NCBI GenBank assembly: GCA_907165065.1
Contig: OU015524.1
Location: forward strand, 60,615,295 to 60,679,294
Source of the DNA: Caprimulgus europaeus
Lineage: Eukaryota > Chordata > Aves > Caprimulgiformes > Caprimulgidae
Length of the DNA stretch: 64,000 nt
Direction of reading: 5' to 3'
Shown piece by piece: positions 37,259 to 50,173 of the stretch; the first letter of the stretch is position 1, and each line of letters begins with the position of its first letter. The notes beneath the pieces were generated by a model, which searched no databases, had not been told where the DNA came from, and was given only the letters and a program-made list of their open reading frames with translations. Both the position numbers and the translations under genes were made by a program.

Positions 37259-40200
37259 GTTACAACCATTAATACTTTCTGTAAACATGAAAGTCATCAT
37301 AAATGAGTATTAAATCTTATGTCATAGGGTATAGAGAAAATGCAATTTTTCCTTATATAATTCTACTTGCCTACTGGCTTGGATCACTGACAAGGATTTT
37401 ACCTCCCTCTGTAGTATCTGCTGTCAGCTGCTGCCGGCTTATTCTTTATAGCTTTTAATTTTGTTTCACTGTCCACTGGTTGCAATTATCTCAGATGCAT
37501 GAAAATAACATTTTATCAACTGATTTTTATCCTTTTCCATTTGGCAAACATCGGTTTCTTGTGTGTGTTTGGAGCCAAGCTGAAATCAACACATCTGTTT
37601 CAGTTTAATATCTTCAGTTTGTATAACAAAACCTATGCAGTCATATGGTGTCTTTACTAACCAGTGCTTCCTAACCAGTGAAATCAGGCCAAAACACCTA
37701 TGGCACTTTAGAATTTTACTGATTATAGGCAATCAAGGCCTTGATTATATATTTCTGCTAAAAGACATCTTTATTCATGCCAAACCACCTTTTCTTTTTT
37801 GCCAGCATTATCAATTGCTCAGGAAATACTATGCTTAGTTAATTATTACTTTGGAGTCAACGGATGGGGAATAAATAATCTTAGTTCAAGAGTTGCAGAA
37901 GTAACGGGCATTGTTTTGTTTTACAAATTTGCAGTGATGTAGTATGCAACTTAAATAACAAGGATTGAGTAGTGTTCTTGGCATTCTGTGATATTGTGAA
38001 TATCTGCCACGGAAACCAAAAATCCTTCAAGTTACATCCATTTGCAAACCTGCCTGAGGACATAAAGGTCAAATTTGCTTTGAAGAGATGCAAAAAAGCC
38101 CAAAATGCCAGTCTACTTCCAAATAACCAGCTCTCATTGATAAGGGTCTTTGGATCCAAATACAAATTGTCATCAGTTTTCAGATGTTTGATCTGTGGCT
38201 TGAAGTTGAATCTGTACCACAGGAAAAAATTAAAATACAAAACTAGTAAGATTTAGACTTATGATAGCTTTTGCTCAGACAATAGTACCTTTATGTCAGG
38301 ACTTCAAGGGTGTCTATAGGTCTTGTCCTGATGGAGCCTGCCACTGTCACCAACCTGGTCCTGTTCAGACCTTGTGGGACAGTGCCTAGCTGATGAGCAC
38401 ACTGCCTATGTGGAGGTCATCCTTGCTTCCTGGCTTGTTCTCCCTCATGGAGCAAACCTGCTCTCGCTGCTTCCTGACACCTTAGGCATGTATTTCTAAA
38501 AATTTCAATATGGAGTTCATTACAACAGTGATTTTCACCTGAGTAGATTATTTCTGTAACCTTCATCTATGTGCATTTATTCTGAGCCCAAGCACCCATC
38601 TAGAGTGTTCCAGTGTGGTTTTTCCCTGTGCACCAGCTTATGCTGTTCTGAGTAGTTGTACCCACCAACAGAAAGCATTTCTGAGAGTCCTGAGAAGTTC
38701 AAAAATAGTCCCACAGTTAATTTCCAAATAGAATCCAAAAGCACAGCAGTTTTCCACGACCATCACCAAATGACTCTTTCTGAAAATCATTTTCAGTTGA
38801 CTGCTGGGACTATGATGAGCAGCATACACAGCAAAGTGAGAGTCCCTTCACTTACAATAGGTTCTTTGCTCAAACTCTGGATTCACTCTTTTCTAAAGGA
38901 GAAGGATCTCAAAGGATTTTTAATTACTTGTTCATCAAGCTATTGACTTGATAATAATATCACTGCTACTTTTTCTGCTGAACCTGTCTCACTGTCAAGA
39001 GAAAAATCTTCAAAACTCATTGGCCAAAGAGAAAATACAAAACGGAAAATATTTGTTCCACAGCTTAGCAATAGGAGATTTCAATGAAGAAGTCCTGTCT
39101 TTTGGACTATTCTTCAAGAATAATTTATGAATCTATCAAGTAACTGCTTATTGCAAAATATACAATTAATATTTGAAAATAGGACCAGTTTCCTCCTTCT
39201 ATCTTGTACAATTCATCTCTTCTAATGATACATTCGCTGATACGAATTTGTTTAGCTGTTTTGGCTCTGATGGATTCCTCTGTCAGATAAGCATTCATCT
39301 TTCATTGTGCTCACACCACTAAGATGGTTCAGCTATAACTTAGGGGGATTCATAGCAATGTTGTTATCTAGATTCACTTCATGTTAATTACACTTTCAGA
39401 GCCTGGTCAGAGGCAAAAGGCCACCCGACTATAACCAAGGTCCTTAAATTCATCAGCCTCAGGTCAAACTCTTAGTTGTCCACAGAAGTGATTAAGAATA
39501 ATTCTGATCTTAGATGTGTAACAACTAAAAAGAAAACTTAAGAACACTATGTTTCTAAGTTCCTTGGGCTGGCTTGCTAGACTTAGTTGTAACTCAGGTT
39601 GTTTTTCACTCAGATGTTGTGTGCTGTGTTCCATCCACATAACTTCAGCTGTACCTTTTCTAGTCCTATATTAGGAGCTTCAAGTTCAAAGGATCCGGAG
39701 TCAACAGGATGTAGCCTCCTATCTCACCAGAACACTTTGGAAAATTTTATCCTTTCATATTCAATACAAAGACGGCATTTTTCCATAGTCCTCTTCCAAA
39801 GTAATGAACTTCCAGAGCTAATGTTTTGAACTATAGCAAAATTGGGAGCTATTCAATGCTCTTTCTTTAGTGAAACCTACGTTTCAACCTTTTACCATGT
39901 TTCTCATTCTCTACCAAAGCAGCAAGTACCACTCTCATGTTTTAGAATTGTGAGAGGCAAAATTGGGCAATAAATCCTTATATGCTGATATCTTATGTTT
40001 TAGCAGAGGAACAACTTCTATTAAATAATAAGCAAAACAATTTTCAGTTGGATGACTGACAAAAGAAATAATTGTTCATTCTTGCACAATGAACCATGAA
40101 AACCAAGTTGAGGTAAGAATGAAAATAAAGTTGGTACTTTCATGCTGCAGGCAAAGGACTGGGGACTTAGAAACTAGCTGAGCTCATTGTCACTAGATTT

Positions 40201-43200
40201 CTTTTAAACTCAAGAGGTTGAACTCATGGAGAGGTTATCTGTACATTTTTTTCTTGGTTTCAACTTTACCCTTTTCAGTCTCACTGGGAGTTTCAGATCC
40301 AGATTATTTCAAAACTTCAGAGCAAACTTCACTTGAAATCATTCCTCTTATGGAACTTGCCTAGAATTAAGTTTTTTCAACCCAAAATTATGAAGTAGTC
40401 CTAGTTAGCAAGAAAAATTATCTACAACAATACAATACATTAAAAAAAGAGTCATGTTTTAATGATGAAATATTAGTCTAGTTTTATTTCTATAGAAGAT
40501 AAATGTGGGTATTGGACAACTAACAAGATGTCTCACATATTTTGTATAGTTAGTACTTATGACAAAGCAATTCTCATTTAACACACGGTATGATTCAGAA
40601 GCTCTTCCGCACCTGCATGACGCCACTAAAGTCCTTCAGTTACTCATTGGAAGGATGAACGTAAGGTCAATTCTGTCTGAAGTTCCATGTACATTGCTGA
40701 TACCCGAGATCATGGATACAACTAGTCAAATAATGGCAGAGAAAATACGTCCATTTGCTGATCAGAAGGACTTGTAAAAGTACATTACATGTTGAGTCTA
40801 TTAAAAAAAGACAGAGAGAACAAAGCATAAGACATCATTACTCCATTATTTCATATAAACACATGGCAACAGACATCTTGAATGCAGTGTGCTGTGTTGG
40901 GCCCCTATCTCAAATATGAGTACTGGAAAACTTCAAAGAATTTTTATTATTCTGACAAACCTTCACAACTAAGCTATGTTAATCAACTGACAACATAATT
41001 AAAAGCACATAATAAAGGTACACTTGGAGGTGATATGACTGGGATAGATATGCCTGTTTAGAATTGGGGAACATCAAATTAAAATCCATAGTGGCATGTT
41101 GAAAATTAATGAAATGATATATTCTTCTCCAAAAGTATAGTTAAATTATGTCACTTACTGACAGAGTATATCATGGATGCCAAAAGATTTCATGGTTCCC
41201 TGAAATGATTAAATAGAATAATAGAAAAACAAGACCTCAATACCTGTTAAGTACAATCCACTGTGGCTATTCGTATGCTCTGCCTTGATACCTTCAACAT
41301 TCCTCCAGGTTGTAACACATGGACATCTCCTCAGCTCCCTTCTTTTTTCATCAGTAATTTGCTGTAAGAAAGACTGAGCAATGGATAGCTACTTTGTCAA
41401 AACGCTAATGGGTTATGTCCTACTATTATTTCCAAACGAGAGCACTTTTAGAATACAATTTGATTTCAGTGTTTTGCAAGTTTTTTTGAATTGTTTTTCA
41501 GTGTTTTGCTTAGGTGGACAATGGCTTGTCCATCTAAGCTTATGGAATTTTGTCATGCTATAGTTTGCCTTGGCCAAGGATATTAATAATAATTCCTATT
41601 GTTACCACTATTGTCGAAAGTTTGTGTGGTCCTCTGGCCTCCATGAATATCCTCTGTCATCAGTTTTTTTTATTCATCCCATGCCACTTTTACAAATGGT
41701 CTGGCTCCCTGACTGCAATCTTATACCCAGCATTTACTGTATTAGCTAATTAACTTCATTTTGTTTCATCATCTCCCTGATGGGTCCTGACCTGGTGCAG
41801 GGACAGCAGTTTTCTATCTCAGTTTCCTTGGGGGCAATAGAATGCTACTGGAGTATTACTATTTTATCTGGCACACAGGGAATCACTGGGATCACCTCTT
41901 GCCCCAAGCCCATGCCAAGTTGAACAGCTGAGGTTCATGAGACCATGGTTTAGAGGTTTTGAACTCTACATTGAAAACAACTTGCAGCTTTTAGTTACTT
42001 TTACTGTATTATGTGAACTATATATATGCTAGGCATGTTGCTGGGCTACAGAGAGGAAAAGAGAGAGCAGAGGTGGATAAGTAAACCAATAATATTAACA
42101 CAAAGAAACATTACCCCAAGCATGTTCAGAAAGTCTTGTAAAAATCGTAGCATCCCACTTTCATGATAAACTTAAAGGCCTCCATATTGGTGTTGACAAA
42201 ATCTTCTTTGGTATCTGCCTTTTATTAATTCCTGTCAGGTAGAAGGTCAGCGGAATGACTTGTTGTTTCAGCACGTTATATTGCTTTCCTAAGATTCAGC
42301 TGCTATATTTTATTCTATCCAGTTTGTCAAAATATGATGATTCATTACAGTAGGTCTATATGTCAATATCTGTATTTGAATAATACAAAGATAAACTTTC
42401 AGGCCAGTACAGCTGGCTTACTATTATATGTATTTATTATTTACATTAGTCCAGCTCATCAGATTTATGGACCAGAATAGATGCAAGTTATTGTGCAAAT
42501 GCAGAATAAAATGAAGATCCTGCCAAGAACATATTCAAAATACAAGAATTACTGGAAGTGGCAGTTAACAAAAAGACAAAGTTTACCAGTGGTCTACCAG
42601 TAGGTATTTAGGATGGGAGTGAAGAAGGACTTTAAAAAGCACTTTGAAGAGAAACAATGAAGTATTTTGAGTGGTAAGGTGGCAAATGCTGTCTTGCAAC
42701 TTCAGAGGACAAGAGTGCCATCATTGTTAGACTGTAAAGCACGTAATTGCTACAAAAATCCTAAGATCTTATTTAGAAAAAAAAAAAAATCTATATTTTT
42801 CATTCTACCCATTTCACATTTCAGCTTGGAAAATATCCCCTCCACCAATACCAGCCTGGCCAAACCAGTTGACTCTGTCACTGTTCGTGACTGCTGTGGG
42901 GAAAGCCATTTATGTCCTCCGTGGCAATGAGTTAACAATGACTTGATAATGCTCTGCCACCTGATGCAATCAGACTGCTCTCCACACATGGCAAACCAAG
43001 CTTGAACTGTGAAATTGCATCCTATAAAATTGTAGATGTCCCTGCAGAATAACACTTCATTGAGAGTTTGCAAGTATTTTTTGCTGACTTGAAGAATATT
43101 TGTATATTTTCTCCTATAGAACTGTTTTCATACAGTTATTTTTTCCCCCCTTAAAGGCCACTTTAGGAAATATAATTGGTAATTATGTAAAACACATAAG

Positions 43201-45913
43201 GCTAGTGCTGAATCCCCATTTTTGTAACTCTCTGTAGAAAAACACTGTAGCAGAAATCCAAATGGATTTTGAAAATAAAACAGAGCACCTCTTTCCAAAA
43301 CCAGTTTCACTAAAAACATCCAACATGCAGCTTATACAAATTAGTTGAGTTCATGTGACTTTTCAACAGTCATGAATTTCTCTTAGTACTTACACTTACT
43401 AGAAAGGATTAAGTTATAAAAGATGAGTAAGTAAATCTTAGAGCCCCTTGTGGCTGAAAGGGGAAGGTTCTGCCACTTCATCGATACATTCCCACTCCTG
43501 CCCTCAATCTGTGCACCAGCTCTGGTCTTTGTCAGAATCCTAGGTAAACCAGCTCACTAATGTAGCAAAAAAATAATCCAAAAAGATAACTTATTATTTT
43601 CTTCTGGGTTAGTAAAATGAATTGGCTCAAAAAAGGGTCTAGGGAGTGTCAGAGCCAAAAGAGAAACAAGTCAGAAGCCCAGGAGTGGAAGGGATGGGAC
43701 CTCTGCATTCCAGCAGAGATGATTTGTGAGATTGGTGAATGAAATCAATAGGAAGACCTTTTTTGAAGACCTTTTCAGTGGGCTGTGAATTCTTAGAGCA
43801 GCTCATCTCATGTAATTTTTTCTCAAGAACCACACATGCAGCCTTCTCCCTGTCAATGGACAGACAGTGGTATCTTCTTTAACTCCAGCTTTTCTATATT
43901 TCACTTCAGCTTGGAAAAAAACAGAACAAAACAAAACAAAAAAAACCAACCTTCTTCAATGTAACAAGTTTCTCATGCATTTATCTAGTGTCCATGAGAT
44001 AAGATAGATCTAACTAGGTAGGCAAACCCACTTTTGTAACCAATATCCAGACACAGTTTTCTCACTTCTGATACTAGAGTTCTTCCATTTTCATGAATAC
44101 ATCATGTTTTTAAAATAAAGGATCATCAGGCCTAGCAGGATGCCTGGAAAAAATTATACTCTTTCAGGTATTATGTTTTACGTTACTCTTGCTAGATGAC
44201 CTTGAATTGCTATATGACCTTGAATTATTACTCAGAGCAATCATGATCTTGCAGTTATTCTATGTTGTCTGTTAGCAAGCCCATACCAAAATGGAATATG
44301 ATGAAAGATAGTCATCCAGTCGTTTGATTTAGCAAAGTAGCCACATATGTCAAAATGGTATTGAAGCTAGTGAAGCTGTTAGTTTTCAACAAGAGATTAC
44401 TGCTTGGGCATCTCAGTCTGCAAGATCTCCCTGCCATGCTACTCTGGCACCTTCCATATAGATTTTGTCTGCCGATGCCACAGTTCTCATTGCAGCATTG
44501 GATCTGATTCATGAAACTTTCTGTGCCCCAGGGAAATGCTTCTATCCTCTTTTATATGTACCCTGATACCACCTATCCAACATTTTGTACATGTATTTGT
44601 AAAGGATGGGAAAATAGTAATGCTATTTCAAATATTATCTGATTTTTTACTCTTGATTTTATTCTCTCATTCCCCAAAGTCATTCAGTCATCAGAGAAGT
44701 GAAATTAAAATATTTTAAAATGGCAGTTCTCATAGATGGAACAGATTCTACCTGTGTTAAAACTGAGATGAAATCTGATGCTCCAGTTGCCTAAAAGAAT
44801 GTTAAAAATCCTGTCCCTAATTCTGATTCTTATTTCTGATGCAAGCCATCAGAGTACATCTCTGGGATATAGTTTAGAGACATCTACTCTTCTCTGGAGA
44901 CTTGCTTATATTGTACGGCTTATTAACCGCCTTGGGTAAGTTGACTATAATTTCCACATAACTTTGTACAAACTTTATTTAAATCTAAGAATTTTACAGT
45001 AGTGACAGTGGAATGAAGAATGAATACAGAGCCCCAGAAATCTTTTCCTTATATAAATTTTGGAGCTTAAAATATCAGTAAACACCCAGGCATGAGGAAA
45101 TACTCACTCCCTGTAATGTTTGCCTAAACCTAATTCTTTGAAATACAGGGGAGCAAGCAGAGAACTTCCAGGATTTTCTGGATTTAAAGTCATAAATAAT
45201 ACAGACTGCATGTATTTGGCAGGAAGCCTCCTTTTTAAGGGTAAAACTAATCTTCATACAGAGAATCAACATCAGCCTGAGCAGCACTGATGTACCAGTT
45301 AAATCCTATTTCAAGAGTTTTATCAGAACTTCAGAGGGCTTTGTTTTGGCCTCTGAGTTGGAGAGATTTTCATTCTCAGTGATTTCTTTTCTTGCCAAGG
45401 TTAATTAGATCCAAGCTTTGGTTTGTTTTTGTTTTTCTGAGTTGAAAGGTAATTTTCACTTCTTTTCATCTCATTGTAGTGTTAAGGTATGCATCTGAAT
45501 TTTGAATTGTAAAGAAAACCATGAAAAATCATGAGACTTGCAACAGTTTTATGTATTTTGGCAATACTGAGAACAGATTGCTGCCAATAAACTGTTTGAG
45601 ATAGGAACTAATTAGAGTCATGTGGTTTTGGACTGATGTTGAGGGGAAAAAAAGGACAGATATTAAACACAATTCAGACAGCTATTCCTCATACAAAGGT
45701 ACTTGAAATGTGGAATTTGCTATATGGTCCACGTATGTAAACGCTTCATCATGATCTACAGTACAAATAACTAGTGATGTGGACTGATTAAAGAAAGACA
45801 GATTCTGCATGCTTGAGGAGAACAGTGGCATTCCAGTGTGAGCAAATTTGCTTAGAATAAAACAGAAATTATGTTTATATAGTGTCACTACTCAAATGGG
45901 CTGATTGCTGTAC
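37259..45913. other. Non-coding block, no gene seen
   Basis: No gene was recognised. Overlapping open frames on both strands at 37881-38256 (119 codons minus, 94 plus) have no known domain and look accidental. A moderately GC-rich stretch at 38280-38480 is unassigned. Also present are A13 at 42777-42789, a (CAAAA)n piece at 43920-43945 and a short 18-bp tandem pair at 44196-44231. Confidence 0.6.
44196..44231. repeat. 18-bp tandem pair
   Basis: Two adjacent 18-bp units both begin with the identical 13 bases ATGACCTTGAATT and then diverge. It is a small local duplication with no evident function. Confidence 0.65.
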
Positions 45914-45962
45914 TACTCTACTCTACTCTACTCTACTCTACTCTACTCTACTCTACTCTACT
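45914..45962. repeat. (TACTC)n pentanucleotide microsatellite
   Basis: The tract holds 49 bp of uninterrupted TACTC, about 9.8 copies, flanked by TAC on the left and TAACC on the right. It is likely length-polymorphic and is the second pentanucleotide array in the window. Confidence 0.95.
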
Positions 45963-48900
45963 AACCAAGTAAAGTGACAATCCCTACCAAGGAGGTTACA
46001 GTCTAGCTCATATTACTGAGGATTGAAAGCATTACTGTCTGATAGCTGATTTCAATTTTTCTGTCCATACAGGCCAATAAAAGTCTACATAACTTCCAGC
46101 CACTAGATTTATCTCTAATAGATACCAGCACTTCTAAGATTCATGGAAGATATGAGCTGATAATTGAGGCATAGATATACAATGAAGTTATGCCCGAACA
46201 ACAAGTTACCTCCCATCAGCTGAGCAACGGTATGCTTTATTAGCTCAAACACTTTCATCAGGGTTGAGCTAAGGAATATGTTACTTCACAGCCCAGGAGA
46301 CTCAAAGTATGTGCCCAAACTTTACCAACAGTTAGTGTAGTTAAATTGACAGCTGACAATTTGTGTATGTGACCTTTAGTATAGAGAGCTATAATTTCAT
46401 CAAAACACACTGCATATGGTATGAGTAGGGCCTAGCCTTAATGAGAAAGATTTTTTTTCTACAAGGCTTTCATCAAGTGGATATTCAAGCCTTGTGAGTA
46501 AACTTTCAGACTGGGACAAATTTCAAACTTTTCAGGAGCTAGTAAAGCTCCCCTAGGACAGGAGATCACTGCTGCATAAACTTACACCTTATTTTATCAA
46601 GGTCAGGATTAAAAGCAGTTTACAACTAAGTCTTCTCACCAAATAAATACCTCATTGCATTTGCAGGGCTTTATAAGCAATGATTAGTTCACATGCAGAA
46701 GGCATGTATTACTAACTCACCCATTGAAGCAGTTTGTTCCCAACAACAGTGAAATGAACAGTTTTTATCAATACACTTTTAAAAGACAGAGGATACAAGC
46801 ATAGATATTATTTGGAGATCAAGAAGAGCAAATATGTAATAGGTATGCTACTGTATATTTCTTCATTGTGCTACTGAACATTTATTTTTATTTTTGATTG
46901 GTGTTGAACTTTCCTGGAACATTTTAACTGAATAAAGCTGCTTGCTCTTATAACAGAATTTATTTGAGACAAAGTCAACAATAATTAACAATTAGGACAG
47001 GAGATTTGACTAGAACACTTCTTCCTCACAGCAAAATCTATTACTAGCAATGTTGGGCAGCAATAATTTAAAGTATTTTTTCATATACCCTATTGCCATA
47101 ATGTTCCAGCAGATAGGAGATTATTTCCAACACGTGTAGCTTTTAGGTACTGTAAAGCCCAATTGAAGGAAGTGTTCCAAAATATCTGAATCCCACCTAA
47201 GACTATGAATTTGATATTTTCTGGGAGAACAAACTGGTCCCACTTCTGGATAAAAGGGGGAGGGGGTACATATATGTAAACGACTGACAATCCAACCTTG
47301 TCTTCAAAGGAAGAAAATTTTACTGAAGCCTTAAATTCAGTTTTGTCTACACCAAGTACATTGTTAGAATATAACTGATAGAGCCTCACTTTTTTTGTGA
47401 GTATAGAGAAGGCAGCAACATAAAAGATGCTGAGCTAGCTGAGCTATGCTGTTTAGAGGAGTTTGTAGTTAAAATGGCCTACCCTGTTTAAAGACCCACT
47501 TTCATTTTCTTTGTTGAAATTCTGGAAGGTGTGTGCTAGGCTGGATTAATCAATATTGTCTTTAACTCTGCCTAATGACAAAGCCATGGTGTCTTTAAAA
47601 GCCAGTATAATTGTAGATGTAATAATGGCTCAGAAAAAGGAGAATTCTACATCATGGGCTAGCAATTGGTGAACCCACACATTAGTGATGGAGCTAGAAT
47701 TAAAGAAAAAAACAAACAGTTTTAAAGGAAGAAAGGGATAAATCTGTAAAACCACCTAGATCTCCGCACAAAGCTAATTCTAAATCCCACTCAACTGCTG
47801 CTTAATCTGGGAGATGCCTCATGCTGGAGATGTGCTTTGCAGAGGTATCTAAACTAGTGTCTGATACCCAGGTGATTAAGGAATGTTTAATAAGGCTATA
47901 AGCCTCATCAGAGGTCTAGCACCTGGTGCTGATGACACTATTCTGAGAGGGGAAAGAGATTGACTCGGGTCTTCTTAAGGAAGAAACAAAGACAAACCTG
48001 GAGATCCTGCATCCTAAGGGAGTATTGTGCTCACCAGAGCACCAAACAAAGGCAACACCTTTCCCAAGCCTTTCACTCCACCTGTTTGAGTACACGGTTT
48101 TCAACAAACCCTATGCAGAAGAGCCAAGTACTGTGAGCTCCAAAGGTGCAGCAGGGAATGTAACACTCTCCTGAGCTTTTCTCCAGAGATACATTCAACA
48201 GATCAGCCCACTAGCCTTTTTGAACCTCATTCACAGCCAACTCTCCAGGGGTTGTTCATGGCATGAAGGCACAACCCGGGCTGTGGGATCACACTGATGC
48301 CACACTCCTTTCCAGATGCTGCCTGGAAATTTTTTTAATTCATTTTGTGAATCAAACCTAAGTCCTTAAATTGAGAAAGGAAGAATGTCACCTAGAAATG
48401 AAACAGTAAGATGTCAGAAAACAGGAAATACAAACTAGGAAAGAGAAAGGTCATACTAGGGTCATTCCCCCATTTTGAAGATTGTAATTCAGACATAAGT
48501 TTTTTGGCAGGAAGAGTTTACAGGCAGATAAGGGTTTTTTGTTGTGTTTTCTTAGTTTAGAATTGGTACAGTTGAAAAAGAAATAAGGAAACACAGTGAC
48601 AAGCTGAAGACAAAAAAAGTCATTCTTTACTTTGGATGCTTTCTTTACAAAAATGAATAAGAGGTAGGTGTCATTTTAAATAAAGGAGCAAGGAAGAAGC
48701 AATGCACAAGCAGAACACTCGGTTTTCAAAACTCTATGTATTAACAAAGAATAGCAAAAGATTTAGCCATAGAAAAACACAGTTCTGGAATAATCTTTCT
48801 CATCCATCACACAGTCAGCTGCATTTTAAAATTCTCTGTTTCAATGAAACTGTGTATTTACAACCTCCTCTGTCATCAGAGAAAGAGGCTTTTCTTCTAC

Positions 48901-49030
48901 AGGTAACTGCACAAGTTCTTGAAGTATTTAAAATATATCTCATTACAAACTTGCCCTTGGTGCATGGCCTTTCAGCAGTATCTATCTAAGAACTCAGCAC
49001 ACCACTTTGCTCCTCCCAGCCAGTAGGTAG

Positions 49031-49145
49031 CACAGGACTTTGGGTAAACCCCTTCTCCTCTTTGCCTGTCATCTATAAAATGAAGATTATGACAATGTCT
49101 GCCTGTTGAAAACACTGTAAAAAAAGCTAGGCCAGAGTAGGAATG
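49031..49145 (+). mobile_element. MIR or L2 3'-end-like SINE/LINE fossil
   Basis: The plus strand reads GGACTTTGGGTAAACCCCTT, TTGCCTGTCATCTATAAAAT, GAAGATTATGACAATGTCTG and then AACACTGTAAAAAAAGCTAGGCC. This keeps the order of the MIR body: 'gaccttgggcaagtc', 'cctcagtttcctcatctgtaaaatggg', 'gataat', and later 'gtaaagcgc'. MIR and L2 share a 3' tail, so the two cannot be separated by eye. The assignment rests on remembered consensus order and not on an alignment. Confidence 0.6.
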
Positions 49146-50015
49146 TTATTACTCAAACTAATTATCATAGCTATTCCTTGCCATACTGTTTGCTTTCTGA
49201 ACCTTCATTCAAATATTTTAACTCTTCTGGATAGTTCAGTTTGAAATCTTAAAAAAATCATAGGAATAAATCTACTTTTAAATACACTTTAAGAAGGACA
49301 TTCCGATTATCCGGAGGCCTCATTATCCCTCGTCAAGCACAGGCACTGTTGTTTGTGTAGGAGTGTGGAAGTGATGGATTTTGTTCACTAAGGGCACACA
49401 TATTTAACCTTGTTTCCTAGTACAATGAGATGGCCACAGAGAAGAAAGTCATGCAAATGGTTTATAAATGTGGTTGTGTGTGAGCATCCATAACTGAGGG
49501 GAATGTATCACTCTGGCTCTTCTGGTACCATTATTGCAGAACATTTTGCATAGACAGGCCTAGACATGTGATGTAGTTTCTCAAAGGAAGCTTAAAGATT
49601 GTTAAATGAAACCTAGAGAAGTATGAAAAAACAAACCCTATTAGGTACTGACACACCAGCAATAGGCTGGAGTAAATAATTTTCATGGCAAGTCCTTTAC
49701 ATCTGTGGGTGATAGTGCCACAGAGGCAGAGAGGGAGCTGTTGTCATGCAAGCTGTTTAGTCGAGCTAAACTACAGAGCAGGACACAGTCCCAGGTGAAT
49801 CAGAGGACTGAAAAGTGAAAAGACTCTTCATGTGAAATGGAAATATGCGTCACACAAGCCAATGTTAGTAGGGGGTCTCTCTCTGGGGACAAGGCTTGAA
49901 CTAGATAGATTAAATCAACTAAAAGCTATGACTGTAATTTACATTCTCTGTTTTGTATTGCACTGTGGTACTAGTAACAGTAGCACACAGAGGCTTTACA
50001 ATCCTTTATTTTGCT

Positions 50016-50173
50016 GAGGTTTGTCTACACAGGGAAATTCAGCAGTATCTTTCTATCAGCAAAACTCCCCATGTGGACACTCTTCCTTCAGAATAATTCC
50101 AGGATAATTACAATTATGCTGCATAATTATGATGCATAATTATAACAGTGAATTTCTTGGTGTAAACAAGCCC
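50016..50173. mobile_element. Relic non-autonomous DNA transposon (hAT-like MITE, tentative)
   Basis: GGTTTGTCTACAC near the left end (50018-50030) pairs with GTGTAAACAAGCC at the right end (50160-50172). The match is 11 of 13 positions in inverted orientation, and both differences are transitions. The interior has ACTCCCCATGTGGACACTCT and a short AT-rich self-complementary stretch (CATAATTATGATGCATAATTAT region). The ends and the interior resemble old amniote MITE families with 'gtctacac...aagccc' termini, which I recall only generally. No transposase, and no clear 8-bp target duplication, was seen. Confidence 0.5.

Noticed and set aside
37881..38256. Overlapping frames on both strands, with a CxxC-like pair in the plus product
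   Set aside because: No known domain, no splice or promoter context, and only 94-119 codons. The cysteine pair alone is not evidence of a zinc-binding protein.
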